Origin: CAZZCN01 sp964652975
Lineage (GTDB): Bacteria > Bacillota > Clostridia > Saccharofermentanales > UBA5734
Length of the DNA stretch: 14,423 bases
Assembly (NCBI GenBank): GCA_964652975.1
Contig: CAZZCN010000069.1
Coordinates: 1 to 14,423, forward strand
Direction: 5' to 3'
Below the pieces are notes generated by a model, which was not told where the DNA came from, did no database searches, and saw only the letters and a program-made list of their open reading frames with translations. Both the position numbers and the translations under genes were made by a program. Below, piece by piece: positions 1 through 6,673 of the stretch; position 1 is the first letter of the stretch, and each line of letters begins with the position of its first letter.

Positions 1-749
1 ATGCCTTCGATAAGCTTGCGCTTTATGGTGACCCTGACAGCTTTAACCAGGAATACAAAACCACACCTGAACTCACTAATATAGGAAGTTTCGAGAAATG
101 CTGGAGAAAAATAGACGGGGAATGGTGGCTTTACAAGCAAGGCAATGAAATGGAGCTTTTCTCAGAACTTTATATTTTTGAGCTTGGAAGAGAGCTTGGA
201 TTTACAATGGCGGAATATGAGCTTGATGGCAGATACATCAGAAGCCGTGATTTTACCGGGAATGCCTCTGTGAATTTTGAAAGTGCCAATGGATTGGTTG
301 GAGATAATGAGGATTATGAAGTCAATTTCAACGAATTTGTCAAATTTTCAAATCAGGTGGCAATAGATTATATCAAGATGATATATCTTGACACCATATG
401 TTTTAACATGGATAGACATACCAAGAATTACGGCATCCTAAGGGATTGTGACACCGGAGAAGTAATCCGGTTTGCTCCGAATTTTGACAACAACATTGCA
501 TTGATTTCAAGAGGATATCCCGGCAATATTCAAAGACAAAAAGACAAGCTGATCGAGCTTTTTACTACATTCCTAAAAGAGAACGCCCTTGCCAGAGAGT
601 ATTTTGTAAAAATGGGAATTCCCGAAATAACCAACGATCTTTTGGACAAATGCTATCAGAAAGTCCCAATCGATGCGGACATGCAAGTCATTTCGGAGTT
701 CATCATCAATGGTGACAGGCAAATCAAAGTGATTTTGGCAAATTTGTAA
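1..749 (+). CDS. HipA-like kinase domain protein, C-terminal part (5' end outside window)
   Basis: The reading frame (first full codon at base 3) is open from the window edge to the TAA at 747-749, giving about 248 residues without a start, so this is the C-terminal part of a longer protein. The segment NMDRHTKNYGILRD (Asp codon at 411, Asn at 426) followed by APNFDNN (Asp at 486) matches the catalytic loop (N-x-D-x-H-x-x-N) and metal-binding Asp of HipA-type Ser/Thr kinases. An upstream WWLYKQG stretch resembles the ATP-lysine strand of the same fold. Family knowledge: HipA kinases phosphorylate a cellular target and are often paired with a HipB antitoxin. No HipB-like gene lies downstream, and the upstream side is not visible. 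Many clostridial members are orphan proteins of unknown target. The nitroreductase starts 32 nt after the stop, so co-transcription is possible. The fold call is fairly sure; the role is not. Confidence 0.72.
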   Translation, partial: AFDKLALYGDPDSFNQEYKTTPELTNIGSFEKCWRKIDGEWWLYKQGNEMELFSELYIFELGRELGFTMAEYELDGRYIRSRDFTGNASVNFESANGLVGDNEDYEVNFNEFVKFSNQVAIDYIKMIYLDTICFNMDRHTKNYGILRDCDTGEVIRFAPNFDNNIALISRGYPGNIQRQKDKLIELFTTFLKENALAREYFVKMGIPEITNDLLDKCYQKVPIDADMQVISEFIINGDRQIKVILANL

Positions 750-781
750 AATAGTAGAACAAAAACCGGAGGATAAAAATT

Positions 782-1324
782 ATGGATTTTCAGGAACTGG
801 CAGCAAAAAGACAAAGCTGCAGAGCATATAAGGACATCCCGGTCGAACGCTCAAAGCTTACGGCCTGCGTTGAAGCGGCGAGAATGAGTCCTTCCGCCTG
901 CAACAGCCAGCCATGGAGCTTTGTGGTAGTTGACGAACCGGTACTGGCAAAGCAGATTTCAGTCACACTACTAGATCCAATATTACCAATCAACAGATTC
1001 ACACGGAACTGTAATGCATATATTATACTGGTGGAAGAGCCTGCAAATTTATCTGCCAAGCTTGGCGGGAAATTCAAGGACCAGGAGTTTTCGCAGGTTG
1101 ACCTTGGTATCGCGGTTCAATCATTAAGCCTAGCTGCAACCGACGTTGGCCTTGGAAGCTGTATTATCGGGTGGTTTGACGAAAAGACGCTAAGAAAATT
1201 GCTTGTAATGCCAAAAGCGAAAAGAATAAGGCTTGTACTTGCAATAGGTTATGCCGAAGATGAGACAACCAGAACGAAAGCCCGAAAGACGTTCGAGGAG
1301 ATTATCCATTACAACAAATGGTAA
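782..1324 (+). CDS. Nitroreductase family protein (FMN-dependent oxidoreductase)
   Basis: This is a 180-residue protein of the usual length for short nitroreductases. The N-terminus has the family pattern RQSCRAYKDIPV (residues 10-21), whose arginines normally contact the FMN phosphate. It is followed by SACNSQPWSFVVV (about 38-50), the conserved SPSxxNxQPW-type flavin-binding segment. Near the C-terminus GLGSCIIGWFDE (about 123-134) is the typical Gly-rich FMN-contact region. Such enzymes are cytoplasmic homodimers that reduce nitro compounds, quinones or flavins with NAD(P)H; the physiological substrate cannot be read from sequence. The ATG is set by a GGAGG at about 768-772. A hairpin with 8-bp arms lies just after the stop. 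Function within the superfamily is unresolved. Confidence 0.88.
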   Translation: MDFQELAAKRQSCRAYKDIPVERSKLTACVEAARMSPSACNSQPWSFVVVDEPVLAKQISVTLLDPILPINRFTRNCNAYIILVEEPANLSAKLGGKFKDQEFSQVDLGIAVQSLSLAATDVGLGSCIIGWFDEKTLRKLLVMPKAKRIRLVLAIGYAEDETTRTKARKTFEEIIHYNKW

Positions 1325-1338
1325 TATTGCGTTTACAA

Positions 1339-1421
1339 AAATGCTTCATACCAGATATGACATAAAAAGCATTTGGCAAACTGATTTTTGTCTTATAAAA
1401 TAAATAACACAAACAGTTTGC
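1339..1421 (+). terminator. Two consecutive hairpins between the nitroreductase and the nucleoside kinase
   Basis: The first has perfect 8-bp arms AAATGCTT (1339-1346) and AAGCATTT (1367-1374) with a 20-nt loop. The second has arms GCAAACTG (1376-1383) and CAGTTTGC (1414-1421) with a 30-nt loop. The first is followed after a few bases by ATTTTTG and could end the nitroreductase transcript. The second sits 19 nt before the kinase start, so it could belong to that gene's leader. The loops are long and the arms not GC-rich, so a classic terminator is doubtful. Confidence 0.35.
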
Positions 1422-1440
1422 TTTAGAGAAGGGAAATTTA

Positions 1441-2426
1441 ATGGCGGTACTCAAAAATCACGTTCAGGTATCTATCGAAGAACTTGAGCAGAACCTGACA
1501 AGCTTTAAAATTGAAGATTACATCAGAAAGTGCGAAGCGGATTTTGACGACAGGGTGTTGAAAATCGCCGACAAGATAGTAAACGACCGGAATATTCGGG
1601 CTGTTTTTATATCCGGCCCCACTGCGTCAGGCAAAACGACATTTACCCATAAACTGTCATCCTTTCTTATTGACAGCGGAATCCCAACGGTTACAATCTC
1701 GCTTGATGACTATTATTACTTTCAGGAGTACACTTTTGACGATTACGGAAGACCGAATTTTGAGCGTCTTGAAATTCTAGACACAAATCTTATGCTTGAG
1801 CAGATTAATGAACTCCTTATAGGCAAGCCGGTTAAGATTCCTGTGTTTGATTTTATTATAAAAGACAGAATTCCAGATAAGGCAAGGGATGTCTCTCTTC
1901 CACTTAAAGGCGTTGTTTTGATTGAAGGACTTCACGGCATGTCAAAATCGATATCCGGAGCGCTCCCGAAGCACGAGTGGCTGGGCGTTTTTATAATGCC
2001 TTATGCAACACTCAGCGAGGATGCCAGGCTTCTCGAAATGCGGGATATAAGAATCCTCCGTAGAATATCAAGGGATGCACTGCACAGAGGAGCATCCGCA
2101 CTGGCGACTATCGACTACTGGCCAATGCTTGACAGGGAAGAGGAAGTGTATTTCCATGAATATCTTACCAATGCAGATGTATATATAAATTCAGTCCTGC
2201 CATACGAGTTTTATTGCGTGGCTCCCTTTGCCAACAGACTTATAGCCAAGGCCTTAGAAGATTATGACAACAAAATCAAAATTGATTCGAACCTGACAGT
2301 TCACCGCGGTCTTGCCCAGCCTGAACTCGCAATCATGGAAGCGAAAAGGCTTCTGTTTGCAACAGGCAGGATACCTCTAATCAACATGGAGCTGGTGCCG
2401 GAATCGTCAATTTTGAATGAGTTCAT
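1441..2426 (+). CDS. Uridine-kinase-like nucleoside kinase, 3' end lost in assembly gap
   Basis: 328 residues can be read before the N run. GPTASGKTT (59-67) is a Walker A loop, SLDDYYY (87-93) is the uridine kinase/phosphoribulokinase nucleotide-phosphate acceptor region, and DYGRPNFE (about 101-108) and VVLIEGLHG (about 159-167) are typical of the family. The enzyme would phosphorylate a nucleoside such as uridine with ATP in the cytoplasm (pyrimidine salvage). Related clostridial proteins often carry a long N-terminal TGS/ThrRS-like region; this one has only about 50 residues before the kinase core. The last readable residues (ILNEFI) resemble the ILxEFIGG tail near the C-terminus of such kinases, so probably only a few residues are missing. 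The start follows AGAAGGGAAA (SD-like) about 6 nt upstream. Reading nominally through the 100 Ns gives a stop at 2539-2541, which should not be trusted. Confidence 0.85.
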
Positions 2427-2526
2427 NNNNNNNNNNNNNNNNNNNNNNNNNNNNNNNNNNNNNNNNNNNNNNNNNNNNNNNNNNNNNNNNNNNNNNNNNN
2501 NNNNNNNNNNNNNNNNNNNNNNNNNN
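2427..2526. other. Assembly gap (100 N)
   Basis: A run of exactly 100 N, the conventional placeholder for a gap of unknown size. It removes the end of the nucleoside kinase and the region before the ttcA-like gene. Just after it, one frame reads 23 residues (2528-2596) and stops at 2597-2599, two bases before the next start. This could be the tail of a protein whose body is in the gap, or chance. Confidence 0.95.
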
Positions 2527-2558
2527 AAAACATCCTACTAAATACAAAACAATGGAAA

Positions 2559-2580
2559 AGTTTGAAAATATTTTCAAACT
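2559..2580. promoter_or_regulatory. Perfect 22-bp palindrome upstream of the ttcA-like gene
   Basis: The half AGTTTGAAAAT is followed directly by its exact reverse complement ATTTTCAAACT. The element ends 8 nt before the AAAGAAGG ribosome site of the next gene and 22 nt before its ATG. A perfect dyad of this length suggests an operator for a dimeric regulator, or a 9-bp RNA hairpin in the leader. No promoter can be placed, because the region before it is an assembly gap. Confidence 0.45.
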
Positions 2581-2601
2581 AATTAAAGAAGGTATTTAAA
2601 A

Positions 2602-3312
2602 ATGAAAGATATAAATTTCGAAGGCATAGTCCAAAAGGCTATTTTTGACTATGATATGATCCAGGAGGGTGACAAGATAGCAATCGGGGTATCCGGAGGC
2701 AAGGACTCTCTTGCCACTGTACTTTCTCTGTCAAAAATACGCAAATATTCACCTGTTCATTTTGATCTATACACTGTAACCCTTGATCTTGGGATTGGAG
2801 AAAGCGATTATTCAAAGATTGCCGAGCTCTGTCTGAGGCTGGAAATTCCATATTTTATCGAAAAAACCCGTATAGGCGAGATAGTTTTTGACATCAGAAA
2901 AGAAGAGAATCCTTGTTCGCTTTGCGCCAACCTTAGACGCGGCGCACTTAACAACAAAGCAACATCACTAGGATGCAACAAGGTGGCGCTTGGCCATCAC
3001 AGAGACGATGCGATTGAGACAATGGCGATGAGTCTGTTTTACGAAGGGCGGTACCACTGTTTTTCACCCAACACCTATCTTTCAAGGAAAAACATACACG
3101 TCATAAGACCTTTGGTATATGTCAAAGAAAAAGAAGTTATAGACTATTGTGCCAAAAACGAAATAATCTCCATGAAAAGTCCCTGCCCCGCCACCGGCAC
3201 TACAAACCGCGGAAGAATTAAAGAAATGCTCGATAATATGGAGAAAGATAATCCAAATATCAGAGAATTACTTTTTGGTTCAATCAAGCGGGCAAAAATA
3301 TGCGGTTGGTGA
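2602..3312 (+). CDS. TtcA-like tRNA 2-thiocytidine biosynthesis / PP-loop ATPase family protein
   Basis: The 236-residue protein has the PP-loop SGGKDS (31-36), which binds ATP for adenylation of the target base. CSLC (105-108), a third cysteine at 195 in SPCPATGTTNR, and HHRDD (132-136) also match. This is the TtcA layout, in which CxxC plus a distal Cys hold an iron-sulfur cluster used to thiolate cytidine-32 of tRNA. It is shorter than the Escherichia coli enzyme (about 310 aa), as is usual for Firmicute relatives. Some of those have unclear substrates, so a gene symbol is withheld. The start is ATG 2602, preceded by AAAGAAGG. TilS-like lysidine synthases share the PP-loop but lack the cysteine set, so they are less likely. 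Confidence 0.82.
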   Translation: MKDINFEGIVQKAIFDYDMIQEGDKIAIGVSGGKDSLATVLSLSKIRKYSPVHFDLYTVTLDLGIGESDYSKIAELCLRLEIPYFIEKTRIGEIVFDIRKEENPCSLCANLRRGALNNKATSLGCNKVALGHHRDDAIETMAMSLFYEGRYHCFSPNTYLSRKNIHVIRPLVYVKEKEVIDYCAKNEIISMKSPCPATGTTNRGRIKEMLDNMEKDNPNIRELLFGSIKRAKICGW

Positions 3313-3357
3313 AAGTTACATAATTTTAGTTAATTGGGAAAAATTTTATAAATAATA

Positions 3358-3460
3358 TATAGCAAACTTATTTATGTTATGTATTTGAAAACACAAAAAC
3401 TATTTTGCCTAATGCGTTTTGATAGATTATATATTATACAACTTATTTGAAAACGCTATA
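3358..3460 (+). repeat. MITE-like repeat, copy A
   Basis: A 103-bp intergenic element bounded by TATAGC and GCTATA (6-bp terminal inverted repeats). The first 19 bases (3358-3376) are identical to the reverse complement of 5531-5549. The last 46 bases match the other copy at 38 positions, and the middle is diverged with one indel. Inside is a hairpin with arms GCGTTTT (3414-3420) and AAAACGC (3450-3456); its outer bases are kept in both copies. No coding capacity. It lies between the convergent ttcA-like and thioredoxin genes. Confidence 0.6.
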
Positions 3461-3471
3461 TGATAATAAAT

Positions 3472-3514
3472 GAATAGCCATATTTACGGAAATAATCCAC
3501 AAATACGGCTATTC
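3472..3514. terminator. Hairpin between the convergent ttcA-like and trxA genes
   Basis: The arms GAATAGCCATATTT (3472-3485) and AAATACGGCTATTC (3501-3514) pair over 14 positions, with one A/C mismatch (or a G-U pair on the complementary strand), around a 15-nt loop. It lies between two genes that converge, as expected of a shared bidirectional terminator. U-tracts on either side are poor. A second small dyad, CAGAC/GTCTG (3541-3558), lies between it and the thioredoxin stop. Confidence 0.5.
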
Positions 3515-3576
3515 TAAAATTAATGCTTTACTACTTTAGTCAGACCAATCCAAGTCTGTAGAAATACACAGTAAAA

Positions 3577-3894
3577 TTACAGATACTTCTCTATAAGCTT
3601 TCTAAGTTCGTCAGCAGGTCTTGCGCCTACCATTCTCTCTACAACCTCGCCATTCTTCATTACGAAAAGGCTCGGAATGCTCATAACCTTGAATTTCTCT
3701 GCCAGATCCTGCTCCTCGTCAACATTGACCTTTCCTATGACTGCCTTGTCGGCAAAGTCAATTGACAGTTGATCTATAGTCGGTGCAACCATCCTGCAAG
3801 GACCGCACCATGATGCCCAGAAATCCAATAAAACCGGCTTATCTGAGTTAATCACCTCTGCTTGAAAGTTGTCTTTTGTTACTGTTAGTGCCAT
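3577..3894 (-). CDS. trxA: Thioredoxin
   Basis: A 105-residue protein, exactly the thioredoxin length. The redox motif WCGPC is at 29-33, the buried Asp-bearing strand VLLDFWASWC precedes it, and the cis-proline loop MSIP is at 71-74. It acts in the cytoplasm as a general dithiol reductant, reduced by thioredoxin reductase and serving ribonucleotide reductase, peroxidases and other partners. The ATG is preceded by TTTGGAGGAAAATTAA, a strong ribosome site. A promoter lies 33 nt upstream of the start. No thioredoxin reductase gene is in the window. The unit appears monocistronic, since the next gene on that strand side is divergent and the previous one convergent. Confidence 0.96.
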   Translation of the reverse strand: MALTVTKDNFQAEVINSDKPVLLDFWASWCGPCRMVAPTIDQLSIDFADKAVIGKVNVDEEQDLAEKFKVMSIPSLFVMKNGEVVERMVGARPADELRKLIEKYL

Positions 3895-3926
3895 TTAATT
3901 TTCCTCCAAATCCATTATTAAAAATA

Positions 3927-3955
3927 ATTATAATACAAAAAATTTCTGTTATCCA
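3927..3955 (-). promoter_or_regulatory. Promoter of trxA
   Basis: On the minus strand TGGATA (3955-3950) is followed after 17 nt by a perfect TATAAT (3932-3927). The -35 matches the TTGACA consensus at 4 of 6 bases. Transcription would start near 3920, giving a leader of about 25 nt with the GGAGG ribosome site. Confidence 0.6.
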
Positions 3956-4057
3956 GCTATCAAAATCTAGACAAATGAATTTTATAATAATAAAATTCTA
4001 TCGATAGTAACTTCAGTTACACAAAGATAAAATAGACTTTTATTTGTAGAGAAAGAC

Positions 4058-4066
4058 TGATATAAT
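4058..4066 (+). promoter_or_regulatory. Extended -10 promoter candidate for the ACT-like gene
   Basis: TGATATAAT holds a perfect TATAAT (4061-4066) with a TG one base upstream, an extended -10 element. No good -35 box is found at 16-18 nt. Upstream lie two small dyads, CTATCGATAG (3998-4007) and GTAAC-TTCA-GTTAC (4007-4020), in the divergent spacer shared with trxA. Confidence 0.45.
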
Positions 4067-4115
4067 CTACGAGTAAAGTACTTCTATTATAGTTAACGTT
4101 GTTACAAGTATTTTG

Positions 4116-4131
4116 ATACAAAATTTTGTAT
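4116..4131. promoter_or_regulatory. Perfect 16-bp palindrome abutting the ribosome site of the ACT-like gene
   Basis: ATACAAAATTTTGTAT is a perfect dyad that ends one base before AGGAGGG. It could be an operator downstream of the promoter. As RNA it could form a short hairpin next to the ribosome site. Its owner is unknown. Confidence 0.45.
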
Positions 4132-4145
4132 AGGAGGGCAAGTAA

Positions 4146-4391
4146 ATGGATTGTGATATCATGGTTGTAAAGATTGGTAAACGTACCGCAAAAGCTATCG
4201 AAGTACAGGAGGTTCTTACCAAATTCGGGTGTTCGATCAAGACTCGTCTCGGACTTCATGAAGCAGGCGATGTCTGTGCAGAAGAGGGAATCCTCATTTT
4301 GCAGCTTGCCGGCGACAAAAATGAAATGATGGCGCTTGAGAAAGCACTAAACGAAATGGATGGCATCAAAGCCCAGATTGTAATGTTATAG
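4146..4391 (+). CDS. Small ACT-like domain protein (TM1266 / hydrogenase-system-regulator type)
   Basis: An 81-residue protein in which one ferredoxin-like beta-alpha-beta-beta-alpha-beta unit can be traced. IMVVKIGKR is strand 1, residues about 15-27 helix 1 (AIEVQEVLTKFG), SIKTRLGLHE strand 2, GILILQLAG strand 3, KNEMMALEKALNEM helix 2 and GIKAQIVML the last strand. This matches the small ACT-like family exemplified by Thermotoga TM1266, often labelled iron-only hydrogenase system regulator in Clostridia. The biochemical role is poorly known. Two cysteines (residues 3 and 29) and a third at 44 are present but form no obvious metal motif. The start is fixed by AGGAGGG 7 nt before ATG 4146. 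The gene appears monocistronic, with a perfect palindrome touching the ribosome site. No hydrogenase genes are visible here. Confidence 0.68.
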   Translation: MDCDIMVVKIGKRTAKAIEVQEVLTKFGCSIKTRLGLHEAGDVCAEEGILILQLAGDKNEMMALEKALNEMDGIKAQIVML

Positions 4392-4762
4392 GATTTTGCA
4401 GCTGGATTATTGAGATCTAATTATCGAGGCTTTTACGTAATATAAATAGAAATGCCAGCTGGGAAAATGCATGTAAAATTTAAGCCTGCTGCTTCTATTT
4501 GGTTGTGCCGAAATTGTAAACGGACACATAAGTTTTTGAAGTATATTTTTCGATTTTACTTCAGTATCANNNNNNNNNNNNNNNNNNNNNNNNNNNNNNN
4601 NNNNNNNNNNNNNNNNNNNNNNNNNNNNNNNNNNNNNNNNNNNNNNNNNNNNNNNNNNNNNNNNNNNNNATTAATACATCGGTTTACATGTTGTAATATG
4701 TGCACAATTTATTTGCGTCATTTTTGCCACAGTGAGCCTTAAAAAAACTGTCCGGTTTGTGT
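4392..4762. other. Non-coding spacer with assembly gap (N at 4570-4669)
   Basis: The region between the ACT-like and DJ-1-like genes contains exactly 100 N (4570-4669). Left of the gap a weak AT-rich dyad TGAAGTA/TACTTCA (4537-4543, 4557-4563) could end the ACT-like transcript. Any open frame here runs through the Ns, has no ribosome site and resembles nothing. Because the gap size is unknown, a gene could be missing. Confidence 0.7.
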
Positions 4763-4768
4763 TATAAT
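4760..4768 (+). promoter_or_regulatory. Extended -10 promoter of the DJ-1-like gene
   Basis: TGTTATAAT is a perfect TATAAT (4763-4768) with TG one base upstream. No convincing -35 sits 16-18 nt before it (an A-rich run is there). The gene starts 62 nt downstream. Confidence 0.5.
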
Positions 4769-4830
4769 ATTACGAAAGTAATTTATTTTTTGCAGATTAC
4801 AGACTTTATCAATCCGGAGGTATTTGGGAA

Positions 4831-5340
4831 ATGTCAAAGGTACTTATGGTAATAGCACAGTCGATGTTTCGCGATGAAGAACTTTTCGAGACAAAGGCCG
4901 AGCTTACGCTTAGCGGACACAAAGTTACAGTTGCAAGCCGCAAATTGGAAATCTGTCACGGGAATCAGGGAGGCACTGCGATGCCGGATATAGCGCTTGA
5001 TGATGTTGTCATCGGAGATTATGATGCGCTTGTTTTTGTAGGTGGAGGCGGAGCCAAGGAATATTTCGAAGATGAGAAGGTATGGGATTTTGCCCGTGAG
5101 GCATATGATTCCGGCAAAGTTCTTGGAGCCATATGCATAGCACCCGTAATTCTTGCCAAGGCTGGACTATTAAAAGACAAAAATGCAACCGTTTTCCCGA
5201 CAGGTGAACAGGATTTAATTCATAACGGAGCATTTTACACCGGAGAAAGCGTCACCCAGGATGGCAATATCGTCACAGGCAACGGACCGAAGGCTTCAGT
5301 GGAATTTGCCCGCAAGATTGATGAAATGCTCGAAGAATAA
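4831..5340 (+). CDS. DJ-1/PfpI family protein
   Basis: A 169-residue single-domain protein, the normal size of the family. It opens with the strand KVLMVIAQ and has a conserved acidic residue in FRDEELFET (Glu16 or 17) that normally contacts the active cysteine. GGGGAKEY (71-78) and the nucleophile elbow GAICIAP (99-105, Cys102) complete the pattern. Members include the PfpI proteases, glyoxalase/deglycase-like enzymes and redox chaperones; sequence alone does not tell which. The protein would be cytoplasmic, often a dimer or hexamer. The ATG follows CCGGAGG by about 10 nt. An extended -10 promoter is upstream and a perfect AT-rich hairpin downstream, so it is probably a single-gene unit. Confidence 0.87.
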   Translation: MSKVLMVIAQSMFRDEELFETKAELTLSGHKVTVASRKLEICHGNQGGTAMPDIALDDVVIGDYDALVFVGGGGAKEYFEDEKVWDFAREAYDSGKVLGAICIAPVILAKAGLLKDKNATVFPTGEQDLIHNGAFYTGESVTQDGNIVTGNGPKASVEFARKIDEMLEE

Positions 5341-5424
5341 TCAGTTTTGGCTTTTCTTTTTAGTAATGACAGCAAGGAATCTGAATTTGGGTTTTTCACC
5401 AATGCCCGTATTTATAATAAATAT

Positions 5425-5456
5425 CTATATTATCATTGCTGATAATATAGCGTTTT
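5425..5456 (+). terminator. AT-rich hairpin terminator after the DJ-1-like gene
   Basis: Perfect 11-bp arms CTATATTATCA (5425-5435) and TGATAATATAG (5440-5450) close a TTGC tetraloop and are followed by CGTTTT. Stem and short T-run suit an intrinsic terminator, though the stem has little GC. Its right arm overlaps the end of the MITE-like copy B. Confidence 0.45.
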
Positions 5457-5549
5457 GAATTAAGTTATATAATACATGTGCAATCAAAACGTATTCGGTA
5501 AACTATTAATTAGTATTCACAATTATATATCATAAATAAGTTTGCTATA
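5446..5549 (-). repeat. MITE-like repeat, copy B (inverted relative to copy A)
   Basis: A 104-bp element with the same TATAGC/GCTATA ends as the copy at 3358-3460, in the opposite orientation. The internal hairpin is CGTTTTGA (5451-5458) with TCAAAACG (5484-5491), 8 bp, at the same place as the hairpin of copy A. It fills most of the spacer before the alpha/beta hydrolase and ends 51 nt before that gene's start, so it may supply or disturb its promoter. Confidence 0.6.
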
Positions 5550-5600
5550 GTTTTGATAATGTGTTTTGCAGTCTTATTTTGACACAAACAGGAGTGATGA

Positions 5601-6485
5601 ATGCCAAGTTATAAGAGCAAGGTCTTAGAGAAAATATTAAAATTGACAAACATTAAAAATGCTTACAAAATCGAATTTGACAAGGGTGATATTGATAACG
5701 GCCCTGTGTCAATGCCTCCGGCAATTTTCCGTTTGAAATACGATATCAAAAAGCATGCTGTCCGTAAACGACACGTATTTGACATCAAGCCAAAGAAGGA
5801 GCAGACCAAAACATACGTCCTGTTTTTGCATGGTGGTGGATATATCCATGAATTTCATCTGTTTCATTGGATGTTCATGGGTTCGCTGGTTGATGAACTT
5901 AAATGCACTTTTATTGCACCGGATTACCCTTTGGCTCCGAATTCCAATTACAGGGATGCCTTTGCAATGGTTATACCGATATATAAGAAACTTATCAAGA
6001 GAGTGGGCAGTGAAAACCTTATATTGATGGGAGATTCAGCCGGGGCCGGCTTTGCACTGGCGCTCTCACAGAAGATGAGAAATGACAACATTCCACAACC
6101 ATCACAGATTATCCTGATATCTCCATGGCTTGATATTACCCTCAAAAATGAAGAAATCAAGAAAGAAAACGCCGGTGATCCGATTCTTGATGTTGAAGGT
6201 CTGCAAAGAGCCGGCCTACTTTACGCTGGTGGAGACAATCCGTCTTTTTACATGCTCAGTCCGATTAACGGACCTGTGGACGATCTGGCACCAATCAGTA
6301 TTTTTATCGGCACTAAGGATTTACTGGAAGCCGACACCAGGAAATTTCGTAAGATAATGGAAGCGAAGGGCATACCCCTCAATTATTTTGAATATGAGGA
6401 TATGTTGCATGACTGGGTGCTATACGACTTGCCGGAGTCTAAACAGGCAAAAGAAGAGATTTTTAATTTGATTAGAGGGAAGTAA
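5601..6485 (+). CDS. Alpha/beta hydrolase, hormone-sensitive-lipase-type esterase
   Basis: A 294-residue protein with the full marker set of the HSL (bacterial family IV) esterases. The oxyanion-hole motif HGGG is at 77-80, the nucleophile elbow GDSAG at 144-148 (Ser146), the acid Asp240 in GTKD and His270 in MLHDW. DYPLAPN (108-114) after the oxyanion loop is typical. Substrates are usually short acyl esters; none can be named here. There is no signal peptide, so it is probably cytoplasmic. The ATG follows AGGAGTGATGA; an overlapping ATG at 5597 is out of frame. The gene stands alone, with the MITE-like copy B directly upstream and a strong hairpin shared with the convergent DUF4173 gene downstream. 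Confidence 0.9.
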   Translation: MPSYKSKVLEKILKLTNIKNAYKIEFDKGDIDNGPVSMPPAIFRLKYDIKKHAVRKRHVFDIKPKKEQTKTYVLFLHGGGYIHEFHLFHWMFMGSLVDELKCTFIAPDYPLAPNSNYRDAFAMVIPIYKKLIKRVGSENLILMGDSAGAGFALALSQKMRNDNIPQPSQIILISPWLDITLKNEEIKKENAGDPILDVEGLQRAGLLYAGGDNPSFYMLSPINGPVDDLAPISIFIGTKDLLEADTRKFRKIMEAKGIPLNYFEYEDMLHDWVLYDLPESKQAKEEIFNLIRGK

Positions 6486-6593
6486 ATCCGGATATAGGAT
6501 CATCAAAAATATCACGGGAATTTATATATAGTCTGGGAATCTCTAAGATATCATAAAAAATTGCTTATTACATTCATTAAGAATAAATAAAAT

Positions 6594-6632
6594 AGAGCCT
6601 TATTACAATTTTTTAGATTGCAATAAGGCTCT
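6594..6632 (-). terminator. Terminator between the hydrolase and the DUF4173 gene
   Basis: Arms AGAGCCTTATT (6594-6604) and AATAAGGCTCT (6622-6632) pair perfectly over 11 bp. After one mismatch, CAAT/ATTG (6606-6609, 6617-6620) extends the stem. Read on the minus strand it is followed by ATTTTATTTATTC, a good U-rich tail, 42 nt after the DUF4173 stop. On the plus strand the tail is poor, so it mainly serves the minus-strand operon. The rest of 6486-6673 shows nothing. Confidence 0.75.
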
Positions 6633-6673
6633 AATAAGGTCAATAGTTTTTTATAGTCTCTCAATTTGCCTGT

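Noticed and set aside
2528..2599. 23-residue open frame after the first gap
   Set aside because: Could be the tail of a gene hidden in the gap, but it is short, Lys-rich, overlaps a perfect palindrome and cannot be joined to the kinase frame without inventing a gap length.
4017..4259. Minus-strand frame opposite the ACT-like gene
   Set aside because: Shadow of a well-supported gene and of the divergent promoter region; no ribosome site.
4452..4742. Plus-strand frame across the N run with a CxxC-like stretch
   Set aside because: Runs through unknown bases, no ribosome site, and joins sequence on both sides of a gap of arbitrary length.
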